Shown one piece after another: positions 7,861-16,697 of a stretch of 64,000 bases of DNA. The stretch is from Granulicella sp. dw_53 (GTDB lineage: Bacteria > Acidobacteriota > Terriglobia > Terriglobales > Acidobacteriaceae). Where the stretch lies: contig NZ_JAAVUR010000006.1 of assembly GCF_018449545.1 (NCBI RefSeq), forward strand, positions 1 to 64,000, written 5' to 3'. The translations under genes were made by a program, and so were the position numbers. The first letter of the stretch is position 1. Each line of letters opens with the position of its first letter. Under the pieces are notes generated by a model. The model did no database searches. It was given only the letters and a program-made list of their open reading frames with translations, and was not told the DNA's origin.

Positions 7861-9339
7861 ATGCTCTCTAGCTATCTCGTTCTGGCTCTGCTCGCTATCA
7901 ACCTGATCTGCCTCATCCTCCTTCTTCGCAGATCCAGTGCCGCGACGCCGGCCGATCCCCGCCTCCTCCAGCTCCCCGATCAGCTCACCCGCCTCGATGC
8001 GCGCGCCGAAGGCCTCGACGCCCACATCCGCAGCACCCTCACCCAGTTGCGCTCCGACTTCTCCGCAGAGGCCCAACGCACCCGCGAAGAGGCAGACAAA
8101 GCCTCCACCTCCCTTCGCGTCGAAATCTCCCAGAACATCGCCACCCTGGGCCAGACCCTGCAAAGCGGCCTCGGCAGCTTCCGCGAAGACAACAAGACAG
8201 CCGCCTCCGCCCTTACCCTGTCCGTCCACAATCAGCTCGAAGCCCTCAGCCAGCGCCTCTCCGCCTTCACCGCCGAAACCACCCAGCAGCACACCAGCCT
8301 CCGCGAATCCCTCAACGCCAAGCTCGCCGACCTCATGACCAGCAACACCGGCCTGCAGGATAAGCTCCGCACCTCCGTCGAAGCCCGCCTCGATAAACTC
8401 AACACCGACAACGAAGCCAAGCTCGAACAGATGCGTGTCACCGTCGATGAAAAGCTCCAGTCGACGTTACAAGCTCGCCTCACCGAGTCCTTCGGCCAGG
8501 TCACCGACCAGCTCACCAAGGTCCACTCCGGCCTCGGCGAGATGACCCGCCTCTCCGAGGGCGTCAACGACCTCTCCCGCATCTTCACCAACGTCAAATC
8601 CCGCGGCGGCTTTGCGGAGGTCCAGCTCGGCATGCTCCTCGAACAGATGCTCGCCCCCAGCCAGTTCGTCCGTAACGCCCGCGTCAAAGAGGGCACCCAG
8701 GAGGTCGTCGAGTTCGCCGTCCGCTTCCCCGGCCACTCTGGCGAGACCCTCCTCCCCATCGACGCCAAGTTTCCCCGCGAAGACTGGGAGCGCCTCGAAG
8801 CAGCATACGAGTCCAACAGCCCCGAAGCCGTCGCCGCCGCCGGCAAGGCCTTCGAGGCCGCCATCCGCACCGAGGGCGAACGCATCTGCAAAAAGTACAT
8901 CAACCCGCCCATCACCACGCCCCACGCCATCATGTTCCTCCCCACCGAAGGCCTCTACGCCGAGGTCATGCGCCGGGACTCCCTCCAAGCCGAGATCCAG
9001 TCCAAATGCCAGGTCACCATCGCCGGCCCCAGCACCCTCTCCGCCATCCTCACCAGCTTCCAGATGGGATTCCACATGCTCGCCATCCAGGAAAAGGGCG
9101 ACGAAGTCTGGAAGGTCCTCGCCTCCACCAAGACCGAGTTCGGCAAGTTCGGCACCCTCATGTCCAAGATGGAAGACCAGGTAGGCACCGTCCAAAACAC
9201 CATCCAGAAACTAGGCGTACGCACCCGAGCCATCGACCGCACCCTCCGCGAGGTCAGCGAAACCGGCTCCACCCCCGATAACGTCCTGGCCTTCGACGGC
9301 ATCGCTCCCCTCCTCGCCGCCGCTGGCGAAGAGGACTAG
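7861..9339 (+). CDS. rmuC: DNA recombination protein RmuC
   Basis: RmuC limits inversions between short inverted repeats and has a PD-(D/E)XK-like nuclease core. This 492-residue protein has one N-terminal membrane helix (residues 4-23, ending in LLLRRSS), a long coiled coil (about 40-230, full of QL, Lx2L and E/K/Q runs), and the RmuC domain from GGFAEVQLGMLLEQ onward with LLPIDAKFPREDW, FLPTEGLYAEV and LAILTSFQMGF-type segments. Start ATG has AAGGA 9 bases upstream. It appears to be transcribed alone. Confidence 0.95.
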   Translation: MLSSYLVLALLAINLICLILLLRRSSAATPADPRLLQLPDQLTRLDARAEGLDAHIRSTLTQLRSDFSAEAQRTREEADKASTSLRVEISQNIATLGQTLQSGLGSFREDNKTAASALTLSVHNQLEALSQRLSAFTAETTQQHTSLRESLNAKLADLMTSNTGLQDKLRTSVEARLDKLNTDNEAKLEQMRVTVDEKLQSTLQARLTESFGQVTDQLTKVHSGLGEMTRLSEGVNDLSRIFTNVKSRGGFAEVQLGMLLEQMLAPSQFVRNARVKEGTQEVVEFAVRFPGHSGETLLPIDAKFPREDWERLEAAYESNSPEAVAAAGKAFEAAIRTEGERICKKYINPPITTPHAIMFLPTEGLYAEVMRRDSLQAEIQSKCQVTIAGPSTLSAILTSFQMGFHMLAIQEKGDEVWKVLASTKTEFGKFGTLMSKMEDQVGTVQNTIQKLGVRTRAIDRTLREVSETGSTPDNVLAFDGIAPLLAAAGEED

Positions 9340-9421
9340 CGCAGCCCTGAATCGGAGAGAGTCATGCCGTTTACAATGATGTTCTAAATTTATTTGTAAC
9401 TAAAATTGCCACATAAAAATT

Positions 9422-9484
9422 GTCATCCTGATCGAAGCCACTCGCAGCCTCACCGCGAGTGGTGCAGTCGAAGGACCTGCGGCT
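9422..9484. repeat. Interspersed CATCCTGA...GTCGAAGGACCTGCGG element
   Basis: The ends GTCATCCTGATCGAAG and GTCGAAGGACCTGCGG match a short intergenic repeat I know as common in Acidobacteria and several other phyla. Between them is a perfect eight-base stem, CCACTCGC (9438-9445) and GCGAGTGG (9455-9462). It lies in the 186-base gap between convergent rmuC and the deacetylase gene, where it could act as a bidirectional terminator. Confidence 0.65.
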
Positions 9485-9525
9485 TGCTCGAAGCACCCAT
9501 CCTCTTCATGTCTTACAAGAAGCAC

Positions 9526-10530
9526 CTACCTCTGAGCCTTCACCATATCGCTAATCCATCGCGGCTCATCCGGCTCAAGCTGAACCGCCTGCCCTTTGCC
9601 AATCCCCCAGCGATGAATCCACGACAACCCCTTACGCCCAACATACCCATCCCGCAGTCGATACGCACTATCGCTCATCGCGCTTTCCAGACTGACAAAC
9701 TCATAGCCTCTATCCCTGAACATCTGCAAGAGCGCAGGCAGCATCTCCGCATTCAGCCTGCTCGCATGGATCAGCAAGACCTGGGGACACTCCCTCCCCA
9801 ACACCTCCACCGATCGCCTCTCGAAGAACTCCACCACGCTCTGCATATAAGGAATGTAAGCCTCGCGAACACGCCGTGCGAGAGCAGCATCATGCGTATC
9901 AAGCGCACGGCCGTACACAGAAGCAAACATCCAATCACTATCGTCAATCGTAACCGGAGCCTCTCGATACCCATGCTCGGCTAAAAACGCATGAAGCCAA
10001 TCCTTCACCGCAGACGTAGCCCCATCATGCAGGTACGGAGCGCGAAAGTATCGTACCCGAGCCACACCCAGCGGCCCTCGAAGCTCCGCATCCGTCCGCA
10101 GAATCTCCTCCTCATACTTCGGCAGCGGCGTGTCATTGAGATCCGGATGCGACCAGGTATGATTCCCCAGCTCTGCTCCCGCATCCAGCCAGACGCGCAA
10201 TAGATCCCGCCGCTGCTCTTCCGTAAGGTTGCCGCACCTCTCCCCAATCACAAACCCCGCAACCGGAACCTTCTGCGCCTGAACAGGCTCCATCAATCGC
10301 CGCGTGACGGATCTGGTCTCCTCAAAATCGCACGAGGCCTTATCCGCAAAGGGAAGATCGTCGATCGTGATCGCAACCTGCCGAGCATGCAGAAGGCAAG
10401 GACGAACCCCAGCACCCAAACCAAACACAAAGAGCACACACCCCAAACGCACGAGGCGCGACAGCTCCACCCTTAGGAGAGAAATCGCAACAGAGATCAC
10501 AGTCACCAGAAAAGTGTACCCGTACTCCAC
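9526..10530 (-). CDS. Polysaccharide deacetylase (CE4 family), secreted
   Basis: A metal-dependent deacetylase of N-acetylated sugars in peptidoglycan or extracellular polysaccharide. NodB-type motifs are present: TIDD (catalytic Asp and metal Asp), GNHTWSHPDL (the two metal-binding His), YFRAPY (Arg and Pro of motif 3) and a late LIHA His. A hydrophobic N-terminus indicates export. The start is uncertain: GTG at 10530 gives 334 residues with two hydrophobic stretches, whereas GTG at 10452 gives a simpler signal peptide and has GGTGGAG upstream. It follows the zinc-ribbon gene by 17 bases, so the two are probably co-transcribed. Confidence 0.88.
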   Translation of the reverse strand: MEYGYTFLVTVISVAISLLRVELSRLVRLGCVLFVFGLGAGVRPCLLHARQVAITIDDLPFADKASCDFEETRSVTRRLMEPVQAQKVPVAGFVIGERCGNLTEEQRRDLLRVWLDAGAELGNHTWSHPDLNDTPLPKYEEEILRTDAELRGPLGVARVRYFRAPYLHDGATSAVKDWLHAFLAEHGYREAPVTIDDSDWMFASVYGRALDTHDAALARRVREAYIPYMQSVVEFFERRSVEVLGRECPQVLLIHASRLNAEMLPALLQMFRDRGYEFVSLESAMSDSAYRLRDGYVGRKGLSWIHRWGIGKGQAVQLEPDEPRWISDMVKAQR

Positions 10531-10547
10531 CCACTCCGAATATCACC

Positions 10548-11972
10548 TTACGAAGCCCCATACCACTCGTCATGCGGAGACTCCTCCCCACATCGATGAC
10601 ACCCGGTCACCTCCCATTGGTAGCGGCACGCCGGACAAAGCCCACGCGTATGAAACGTATTCCAGACATGCCCACACCTGCAGACCCAGCGCTCCCTCGC
10701 ATTCGGCGAAGCACTACACCTCGGGCAGCGCACCAGAGCCCCATCCGGACTGCGGAAGGGCTCCTCCCCTCCGAGCATCCCGCCGCGAACTGAACCCCTT
10801 GGCGACCCACCCCCACGCCGTGGCCGATACTGCTGCCACAATCCCTGCAGCTCCGGCAGTCCAGCCAGAGCCGCCGCCAGCTCGATCTGCGCAAACAGCC
10901 GCAGGTCGTCATCCGGAACCCGATCGAGATAGATCTCCGCCTCCCGCCCAAGCCGCTTCCCCGCGCTGTAGAAGATGCTTCGAAAGCTGCCGGTAGAAGG
11001 CCAGAACGCCTTCGGAGCCTCATTCGGGCTATCCACCGCCGTATCTTCCTCATAGCTTTCGAGCGCATGTTCAATCGGCGGTCCGAAATCCCCATCCTTC
11101 GACGCCTGCAGCAGTGCCCTCATGGAGTTGAGGTCCCGCCCACTTCCACTCATGACGACTCCGCCGACACAACTGTCTCCAGACTTCTTCCGCCGCTCTT
11201 CGCCTTCCTCCCGAATAGAATCCATCCCCTTGGGATAACGCCGCACAGCCGCGGCGAGCTGTTCATACCTGGCGATCAAGGACCTCGCCAACTGCCCATC
11301 CAGCCGCAGAACGACATGCCACACCTGAAACAACGTATGCTCCCGCGTCGAGGTGATCCGCAGCTCTCCCTCGTCATACGTCGCCGTCATCGGCGAATCG
11401 GGCAGCCTCAAAGTCACCTGCACAATCTCGCGCATCACCTCCCGCGCCTCTTCCTCAGGCAACACCTTCCACTGCGACGAGAACAACCAGAGAAAGCCAT
11501 CCTCCCACGACCCCCGCCACGCCTGCACCGCGCATCGCAACACCTCCACCCGCCGTCCCGCATCCTCCAGCAGAAGCATCAGATTCCCCGCATGCCGGAA
11601 CGGAAACGTAGATGGATCGCCATGACAAGTCACATACTCAAACACCGCGTCCATCTGTCCATGGTCGAGCATGATCCGGACCAGCATCTCCGAGTTGAAC
11701 TGCTCATGGGACCCATTCCTCCCGGCAGGAATCGTCTCCAACAACTCCGGCGCAACCGCCGCCGCCACCCACCTCGCCTGCTCCAGAAGAGCATCGCGAT
11801 CGCGGCCCGCAAGCCGCCGCGCCTCCTCCAGCGCCATCTCGAACGTGATCCGCGCCCGGCCCCTGTCCACAGCAGTCTGCACCCGTGCGATCCGCAACAT
11901 CGCCGCCGCACGCACCGCCGGCTGCGATCGTGCTGCCTGCTCCCGCATCCGAGCTAGCGGATCCTCCAGCAT
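10548..11972 (-). CDS. Helical protein with C-terminal double zinc ribbon, unknown
   Basis: About 474 residues from ATG 11972 (an in-frame GTG lies two codons earlier). The first 250 residues are alpha-helical and Arg/Glu rich with no signal peptide, suggesting a helical-repeat scaffold. A second helical block follows. The C-terminal 60 residues carry four Cys pairs: CPRC, CRC, CPAC and CHRC, consistent with two zinc ribbons in tandem. I do not recognise the family. It ends 17 bases before the deacetylase start, so it may act with that enzyme, but the protein appears cytoplasmic. Confidence 0.8.
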   Translation of the reverse strand: MLEDPLARMREQAARSQPAVRAAAMLRIARVQTAVDRGRARITFEMALEEARRLAGRDRDALLEQARWVAAAVAPELLETIPAGRNGSHEQFNSEMLVRIMLDHGQMDAVFEYVTCHGDPSTFPFRHAGNLMLLLEDAGRRVEVLRCAVQAWRGSWEDGFLWLFSSQWKVLPEEEAREVMREIVQVTLRLPDSPMTATYDEGELRITSTREHTLFQVWHVVLRLDGQLARSLIARYEQLAAAVRRYPKGMDSIREEGEERRKKSGDSCVGGVVMSGSGRDLNSMRALLQASKDGDFGPPIEHALESYEEDTAVDSPNEAPKAFWPSTGSFRSIFYSAGKRLGREAEIYLDRVPDDDLRLFAQIELAAALAGLPELQGLWQQYRPRRGGGSPRGSVRGGMLGGEEPFRSPDGALVRCPRCSASPNARERWVCRCGHVWNTFHTRGLCPACRYQWEVTGCHRCGEESPHDEWYGAS

Positions 11973-12065
11973 GCACACAGTCTAGCCACACTTCGTCCCT
12001 CGGCTAACGCAAAATCGCCCTCGCCCCCAAGAAAACGAGAGCACAATCCCACGACGGTAATAGCG

Positions 12066-12998
12066 TCAACGCCCCTTGAACTCACTAGACGTCCGCAACG
12101 CCTTCGTCACCTCCCCAGCGATGTCATCCTGGACCATCAGGATGTCATCGAAGGGCCGGTCATAGCTCTCCGTCCAGACGACAAACCCGTTGTCCGCGCG
12201 AATCAACCGCGCAGCAACCCTTAGCCTCCCGCCCGACTTGCGTACACTCCCATCCAGCACATAGGCAACCCCCAACGCCTTCGCAATCTCGCCGACAGGC
12301 ACCAGCTTCCCTTTGAAATAGAACGACGAAGTAGGACCCGGCACCCGCAGCCCCGGCACCTTGCTGAGCTTGTCGATCAGCTCCTCCGTCATACCATCGG
12401 CAAAGGGCTCCTCATTCATCCCTTCGGTCAAATCCAGAAACGGCAGCACGGCAATCGACTTCGCGGGCTGCGAAGCAAAGGCACTCGGAGCCACCCGATG
12501 ACCAATCCCCACCCCGTAGACAAACAAGACAACGACACCCACAAAGCAAATCACCGCAACACCAGCCAACACAAAACCCACTCCACGAAGCGGCCTCGAA
12601 ATCGGCATCGCCATATCCGAGACCTCCGAAGCCGAATCCAAAGTCCCCGCCTGCGCAACAGAAGAATCGGCCCACGGACGAACCGCCGCCACCATCCGAT
12701 ACCCCAGCCGCGGCACCGTCGCAATATAAACAGGCTGCTTAGGATCGTCGCCCAGCAGACGGCGCAACGAAGCCACAGCCTGATAGACAGAGTCCGTCGA
12801 AACAGTCACCCCAGACCAAGCCTGCTCGAGCAACGTATCGATACTCACGACCTCGCCAGCATGCTCCGCCAGACAAAGCAGCAGACGCATCGTCCGCGCC
12901 TCCAGCCGAACGCTCTCGCCATCCCGCGAGATCTCGCCAGCAGCCGGATTGACGCACCATGCGCCGATGCGAAGCAATGTCGTAGTAGTGCGCTCCAT
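12066..12998 (-). CDS. CadC-like winged-helix protein with TolB/FlgO-like domain
   Basis: A 310-residue one-component regulator. Residues about 10-100 form an OmpR/PhoB-type winged helix (LRIGAWCVNPAAGEISR start, then VSIDTLLEQAW, VYQAVASLRRLLGD, and the wing VPRLGYRMV). A single membrane helix (LAGVAVICFVGVVVLFVYG) follows, then a periplasmic module KSIAVLPFLDLT, FADGMTEELIDKLSKV, VAYVLDGSVRKSGGRLRV, typical of TolB N-terminal or FlgO-like domains. Most relatives continue into TPR repeats; this one stops after EVTKALR, so it is a short form. Start ATG 12998; a GTG lies six codons upstream. Its targets are unknown. Confidence 0.88.
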   Translation of the reverse strand: MERTTTTLLRIGAWCVNPAAGEISRDGESVRLEARTMRLLLCLAEHAGEVVSIDTLLEQAWSGVTVSTDSVYQAVASLRRLLGDDPKQPVYIATVPRLGYRMVAAVRPWADSSVAQAGTLDSASEVSDMAMPISRPLRGVGFVLAGVAVICFVGVVVLFVYGVGIGHRVAPSAFASQPAKSIAVLPFLDLTEGMNEEPFADGMTEELIDKLSKVPGLRVPGPTSSFYFKGKLVPVGEIAKALGVAYVLDGSVRKSGGRLRVAARLIRADNGFVVWTESYDRPFDDILMVQDDIAGEVTKALRTSSEFKGR

Positions 12999-13113
12999 AC
13001 AGGCCCGGTCGATCACCCTCTATCTCGAAGTAGAAAGCTACGCCCGCCGATTATATCGACACCATGAAGAAACGCAGCGACGCGACAAAGAACCTGGGAT
13101 AAGGTCGGTCGCG

Positions 13114-14349
13114 TCATTCGAACCTACCGATCCGCTTCAGGAAAAGGTCAAGAGTACCCCCCTGCAGCACGACGGAAAAGACGACTACGAGATACGTTGT
13201 TGCAAGAATCCAGGTACGGCTCTGAAGGTCCGGTACGGAAAGGGCAAGTGCTATCGACAGACCGCCGCGTAAGCCGCCCCAACTGAGCGTGAGGAGGGAA
13301 GATTTATGCCCGGGCTGCAACAGTCGCACCAACCCCAAAACGAGCGTGACGACCAGAATACGGACCACGGTCACGGAAAGAATCGCAAGTCCGCCCGACT
13401 CGAAGGTTCGCTGCGTAAAAGGGATAGCGAGCACTTCAAAGCCCAGCAGAACGAAGAGAATCGCGTTCTGAACTTCATCAATCACCCTCCAGAACCGATC
13501 TAAGGATTCGTGGGAGATTTCGGCATGCAAATGATTCATGTTGAACCGGCGAAGTGCCAGTCCGGCTGCAACCGCTTCGAGCGGAGCCGAAAGGCGTAAC
13601 GTCTCCGCCAAAGCATAACCACCCAAAGCGAGCGATAAGGTGAGCAGTATTTCAATTTGGTAAGCTTCGACACGCCGCATCAGTTCGGAGGCCGTCCATG
13701 CAAGGGCGATGCCCAACAGGAGTCCACCACTGGACTTCAGCATCAGCAGGAGCCCTATGTGTCCAATGGATGGAGCTTCCCCTCGCGAGGCTTCCAGCAC
13801 CGCAAGGAAGAGAACCGCTCCGATGCCGTCATTAAACAGCGATTCCCCAGCAAGTTGCGCCTGGATATTCTTGGGAACACCCACCCGGTGCAACATCTCG
13901 AGTACGGCGACCGGATCAGTGGGAGAGATCAACGCGCCGAAGAAAAGGCATTCAATCCACGGAGCAGCGATCCCAAAAACCGGCAGAAGCCAGTGCATGA
14001 CACCAGCCAGAGCAGCCGTCGAAAGGAGTGTGCCGATAACCGAAAGGAGACCCACCGCGAGTTTTTCTCGGGAAAGGTAGAGAAGGTCCAGAAGAAATGC
14101 GCCTGCAAACAGAAGCAAACCCAGCATTCCATGAAGGATCAATTCCTCAAATCGAATCCGGCCGACCAGGGTCATGCTCCAGGCATGCAACCCCGGAAAG
14201 ACATGGCCCAACACAATCATGACGATGGACGAGATCACCGTGAGCAGCATCGTGCCGATGGTGATAGGAAGTCGGCAGACGCGCACGCTCAGCCAGCCAA
14301 AGAGAGCTGCTGCGGTGATGATGATGCTGACTAGTGAAAGTGTAGTCAT
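13114..14349 (-). CDS. CPA1-family Na+/H+ antiporter
   Basis: An inner-membrane cation/proton exchanger with about 12 helices in 411 residues. CPA1 signatures are visible: SPTDPVAVLEML in helix 5, the ion-binding ESLFNDGIG (Asn-Asp pair), and SWGGLRGGLSIALALSVP in a late helix. The Asn-Asp pair indicates electroneutral exchange as in NhaP and NHE proteins. No C-terminal TrkA-type regulatory domain follows. ATG at 14349 is preferred over GTG at 14358. It diverges from the HD hydrolase gene and serves pH or sodium balance. Confidence 0.93.
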   Translation of the reverse strand: MTTLSLVSIIITAAALFGWLSVRVCRLPITIGTMLLTVISSIVMIVLGHVFPGLHAWSMTLVGRIRFEELILHGMLGLLLFAGAFLLDLLYLSREKLAVGLLSVIGTLLSTAALAGVMHWLLPVFGIAAPWIECLFFGALISPTDPVAVLEMLHRVGVPKNIQAQLAGESLFNDGIGAVLFLAVLEASRGEAPSIGHIGLLLMLKSSGGLLLGIALAWTASELMRRVEAYQIEILLTLSLALGGYALAETLRLSAPLEAVAAGLALRRFNMNHLHAEISHESLDRFWRVIDEVQNAILFVLLGFEVLAIPFTQRTFESGGLAILSVTVVRILVVTLVLGLVRLLQPGHKSSLLTLSWGGLRGGLSIALALSVPDLQSRTWILATTYLVVVFSVVLQGGTLDLFLKRIGRFE

Positions 14350-14467
14350 GGCTCTCACTCGAGCCTACTTGATTCAGATCGATTGAGAGTTGCTGCTCGT
14401 GTCCGCTCGGTTGGTCCGGCAGATCGCCACCCGGCACCCAACTGGCTTAGCACCTAAAATAGTGCTC

Positions 14468-15115
14468 ATGCCGTCCGATCGTTTTACCCCGCACGAAGAA
14501 CTCGCCCGGGTACTGCTTCCAGCCAACGGCGACTTCGACGATGGATCGCACGATCTGTCTCACCTCACCCGTGTTTGGAAGAACGCCAGAACGATCCACG
14601 CGGAAGAAGGCGGAGATCTGGAGTTGATCGCCGCCGCCGTCTTACTCCACGATTGCGTCCAGATCGCAAAAGACTCCCCGGAGCGGGCGAATGCTTCGCG
14701 GCTCGCGGCTCAAAAAGCTCGACAGCTCCTCGCTTCGCTGGGTTGGGTGAGCGACCGTATCGACACAGTGGCCGAAGCCATCGAAAGCCACAGCTTCTCA
14801 GCCGGCTTGCAACCTGCCTCGCTCGAAGGCCGCATTCTTCAGGACGCCGATCGCCTCGATGCCATTGGGTTTACAGGTATCGCCCGGTGCTTCTATACGG
14901 CAGGCAGAATGGGATCGAGTCTCTACCACCCTCTCGATCCGCATGGCGAAACGCGCCCACTGAACGATAGCGCCTTCGCACTGGACCACTTCCCGAAGAA
15001 ACTTCTCCGGCTCTCGAATGGATTCCAGACAGAGACCGGACGAAGGCTGGCGCACGAACGAGAGCGGGCACTTCAAGCCTTCTACGATGGAATGCTCTCC
15101 GAGATCTCGGAGTAA
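14468..15115 (+). CDS. HD-domain metal-dependent phosphohydrolase (YedJ-like)
   Basis: A 215-residue cytoplasmic HD hydrolase. The metal ligands are seen as HDLSHLTRVWKNA (first His), LLHDCVQ (the HD pair) and LQDADRLDAIG (last Asp), in the order seen in YedJ/uncharacterised HD proteins. The middle contains IESHSFSAG, a further conserved His. Substrate in this subgroup is not established; nucleotides are a reasonable guess. ATG 14468 is chosen from the MPSDRF start; the frame is open to 14390 without similarity. Confidence 0.9.
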   Translation: MPSDRFTPHEELARVLLPANGDFDDGSHDLSHLTRVWKNARTIHAEEGGDLELIAAAVLLHDCVQIAKDSPERANASRLAAQKARQLLASLGWVSDRIDTVAEAIESHSFSAGLQPASLEGRILQDADRLDAIGFTGIARCFYTAGRMGSSLYHPLDPHGETRPLNDSAFALDHFPKKLLRLSNGFQTETGRRLAHERERALQAFYDGMLSEISE

Positions 15116-15292
15116 CTTACCCCGCCGCCCACAAACCATCCTTTTCAGAAGTATTCAGAGTCTTTCAGACCAAGCTCAGGACTTCCCGCCTCTCATCCCG
15201 CTACGGTAAGCCGGGACTCGCTGCTCAAGGTCAATCGCACGGCCAACCGCACACGAGCTCCGAACAAATCACAGGCGAAAGAGAGAACACAC

Positions 15293-15811
15293 ATGATGGA
15301 AGACTCAGCCCCTCGGCTCTTCGAGAAAAGAACCCCTAAAAGAGGCGCCCTACTGACAATCGCCGTAGGCGGCCTGCTCGGGCCGAAGGCAGAGCACGGA
15401 GGCGTCGGCACCTACCTCCTTGGCGTCTCTCTCCACTTCTTTATCGCCCTCTCGGCCTCCGCGATCTACTACACGGCAAGCCGCAGCCTTGGCTTCTTAA
15501 AGGAGCACCCACTCCTCTGCGGCCTGTTCTACGGCGCGGCGGTCGAAACCGTGATGAATCTCGTCGTCCTGCCTCTCTCCGCGCTCCACGCCAGAGGCCC
15601 CTACGAGCTGCACGACCTGATCCAGGGACTGCTCGTCCACATGGTCGTAGTCGGCCTGCCCATCTCCTTCAGCGTCCGGAGATTCGCGACGCAAATCAAC
15701 CAGAAGATAGACGTGCGCCCCTTACAGCAGCGGACAACTATTAGCTCCAAAATAAAACCCTCAAAAATCCCAGCAAAATCACATGTCAACCCCCGAAACG
15801 CCCTAACCTAA
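15293..15811 (+). CDS. Membrane protein lacking the family N-terminus, unknown function
   Basis: 172 residues with about three or four hydrophobic segments (near 20-30, 40-65, 75-100 and 105-125). The stretch GGLLGPKAEHGGVGTYLLG, then LHFFIALSASAIYYTASR and VMNLVVLPLSAL, matches a family of small acidobacterial and proteobacterial membrane proteins I remember as having one more N-terminal helix before the SGLLG segment. Here only a short charged leader (MMEDSAPRLFEKRTPKRGA) precedes it, so the first helix seems lost or replaced. The last dozen or so codons fall in the dispersed repeat, so the C-terminus may be a product of that sequence. Confidence 0.7.
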   Translation: MMEDSAPRLFEKRTPKRGALLTIAVGGLLGPKAEHGGVGTYLLGVSLHFFIALSASAIYYTASRSLGFLKEHPLLCGLFYGAAVETVMNLVVLPLSALHARGPYELHDLIQGLLVHMVVVGLPISFSVRRFATQINQKIDVRPLQQRTTISSKIKPSKIPAKSHVNPRNALT

Positions 15812-16090
15812 ACAAAACAAAGCCAATAAAAGTGCAAGTTAGTTTTGGCCCATTCCGTAAAATAGAACTAGAGATAAAAAAGAGCCTTGCCGAACTGGCA
15901 GGGCTCTTACATTTAAGCGAAAGGAGAAAAAGAAGCCCTAAGTTGAACCGTGTCACGGATTTGGACGCAACCGCCCTGGAATCAATAATTTCCAGGGCGC
16001 CACCCCGCATAACTGGCTGAAAATAAGCCGCTTCTAGCCAGGCAAGGGGGGAGGGGTCCCCTCCACAGGGAGGAGGAAGCAGGGCAGAGT
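15757..16090. repeat. Dispersed structured intergenic repeat, copy 2
   Basis: The counterpart of the element at 215-565. Blocks in order: TGTCAACCCCC (about 15784), TTAGTTTTGG (15839-15848), GTAAAATAGAAC (15857-15868), hairpin 1 (15880-15908), ATTTGGACGCAACC (about 15959), hairpin 2 (15972-15999) and CCAGGCAAGGGGGGAGGGG (16038-16056). Hairpin 1 has a stem of about 12 pairs starting AAGAGCC/GGCTCTT with loop GAACT; hairpin 2 is a perfect ten-pair stem CGCCCTGGAA/TTCCAGGGCG. On the minus strand hairpin 1 is followed by TTTTTATCTC. The element overlaps the 3' end of the preceding membrane-protein gene. Confidence 0.7.
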
Positions 16091-16449
16091 GTCCGGCAAG
16101 GATGGGAGGGGCCTAGAACCGAGCAGCATCCAGCTCCAACGCCGCAGGCCCGGATAGGGAAATCGGAGAAGTCGGAGGAAAAGCAGGAATGGATAAGCTG
16201 AATCTCCATCCGGATTCGGGGAGCCAACCACCCTGAACCGCTCACTCCCTAAAAATTCCTCGAAATGGGAGAGACGCCCGGCACAGGCATGCGGCAACCG
16301 TCGCTATGCTTTACACTCAACAGGGCGCTCGGTATCCTTGAGGCTTGGCACTGCCTGGCTCACCGGCGGCCATATTTGGCGTCCCAACAATGGACATTGC
16401 ATCCAAACCACTTTGATTCTTGCGTGAAGACGCACAACAGGAGAGACAC
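16091..16449. other. Leader region of acpP-fabF, no gene seen
   Basis: No reading frame with family support is present. It must contain the acpP promoter; candidate elements near 16338-16376 do not have good -35/-10 spacing, so I do not place it. The ribosome site AGGAGAG lies seven to thirteen bases before acpP. Confidence 0.5.
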
Positions 16450-16695
16450 ATGGCAGCAGTAGACGAGAAGGTTAAACAGATTATTGTCGAGCAGCTTCAG
16501 GTGGATGAGGCCGAAGTCACCCCCGGCGCAAGCTTCCAGGAGGACCTCGGCGCTGACTCTCTCGACGTAGTCGAACTCGTCATGCAGTTTGAGGAAGCCT
16601 TCGACATCCAGATCCCCGACGAAGACGCCGAGAAGATCAAAACTGTGAAGGATGCTGTCGACTACATCGAAAAGAATCAGAAGGCGGCAAAGTAG
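16450..16695 (+). CDS. acpP: Acyl carrier protein
   Basis: An 81-residue acidic carrier of growing acyl chains in type II fatty acid synthesis. The phosphopantetheine attachment serine is in [10 protein letters not shown], inside the usual motif, with flanking helices [12 protein letters not shown] and [18 protein letters not shown] 16450 follows an AGGAGAG ribosome site. fabF starts two bases after the stop, the standard acpP-fabF pair. Confidence 0.98.
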   Translation: MAAVDEKVKQIIVEQLQVDEAEVTPGASFQEDLGADSLDVVELVMQFEEAFDIQIPDEDAEKIKTVKDAVDYIEKNQKAAK

Positions 16696-16697
16696 CA

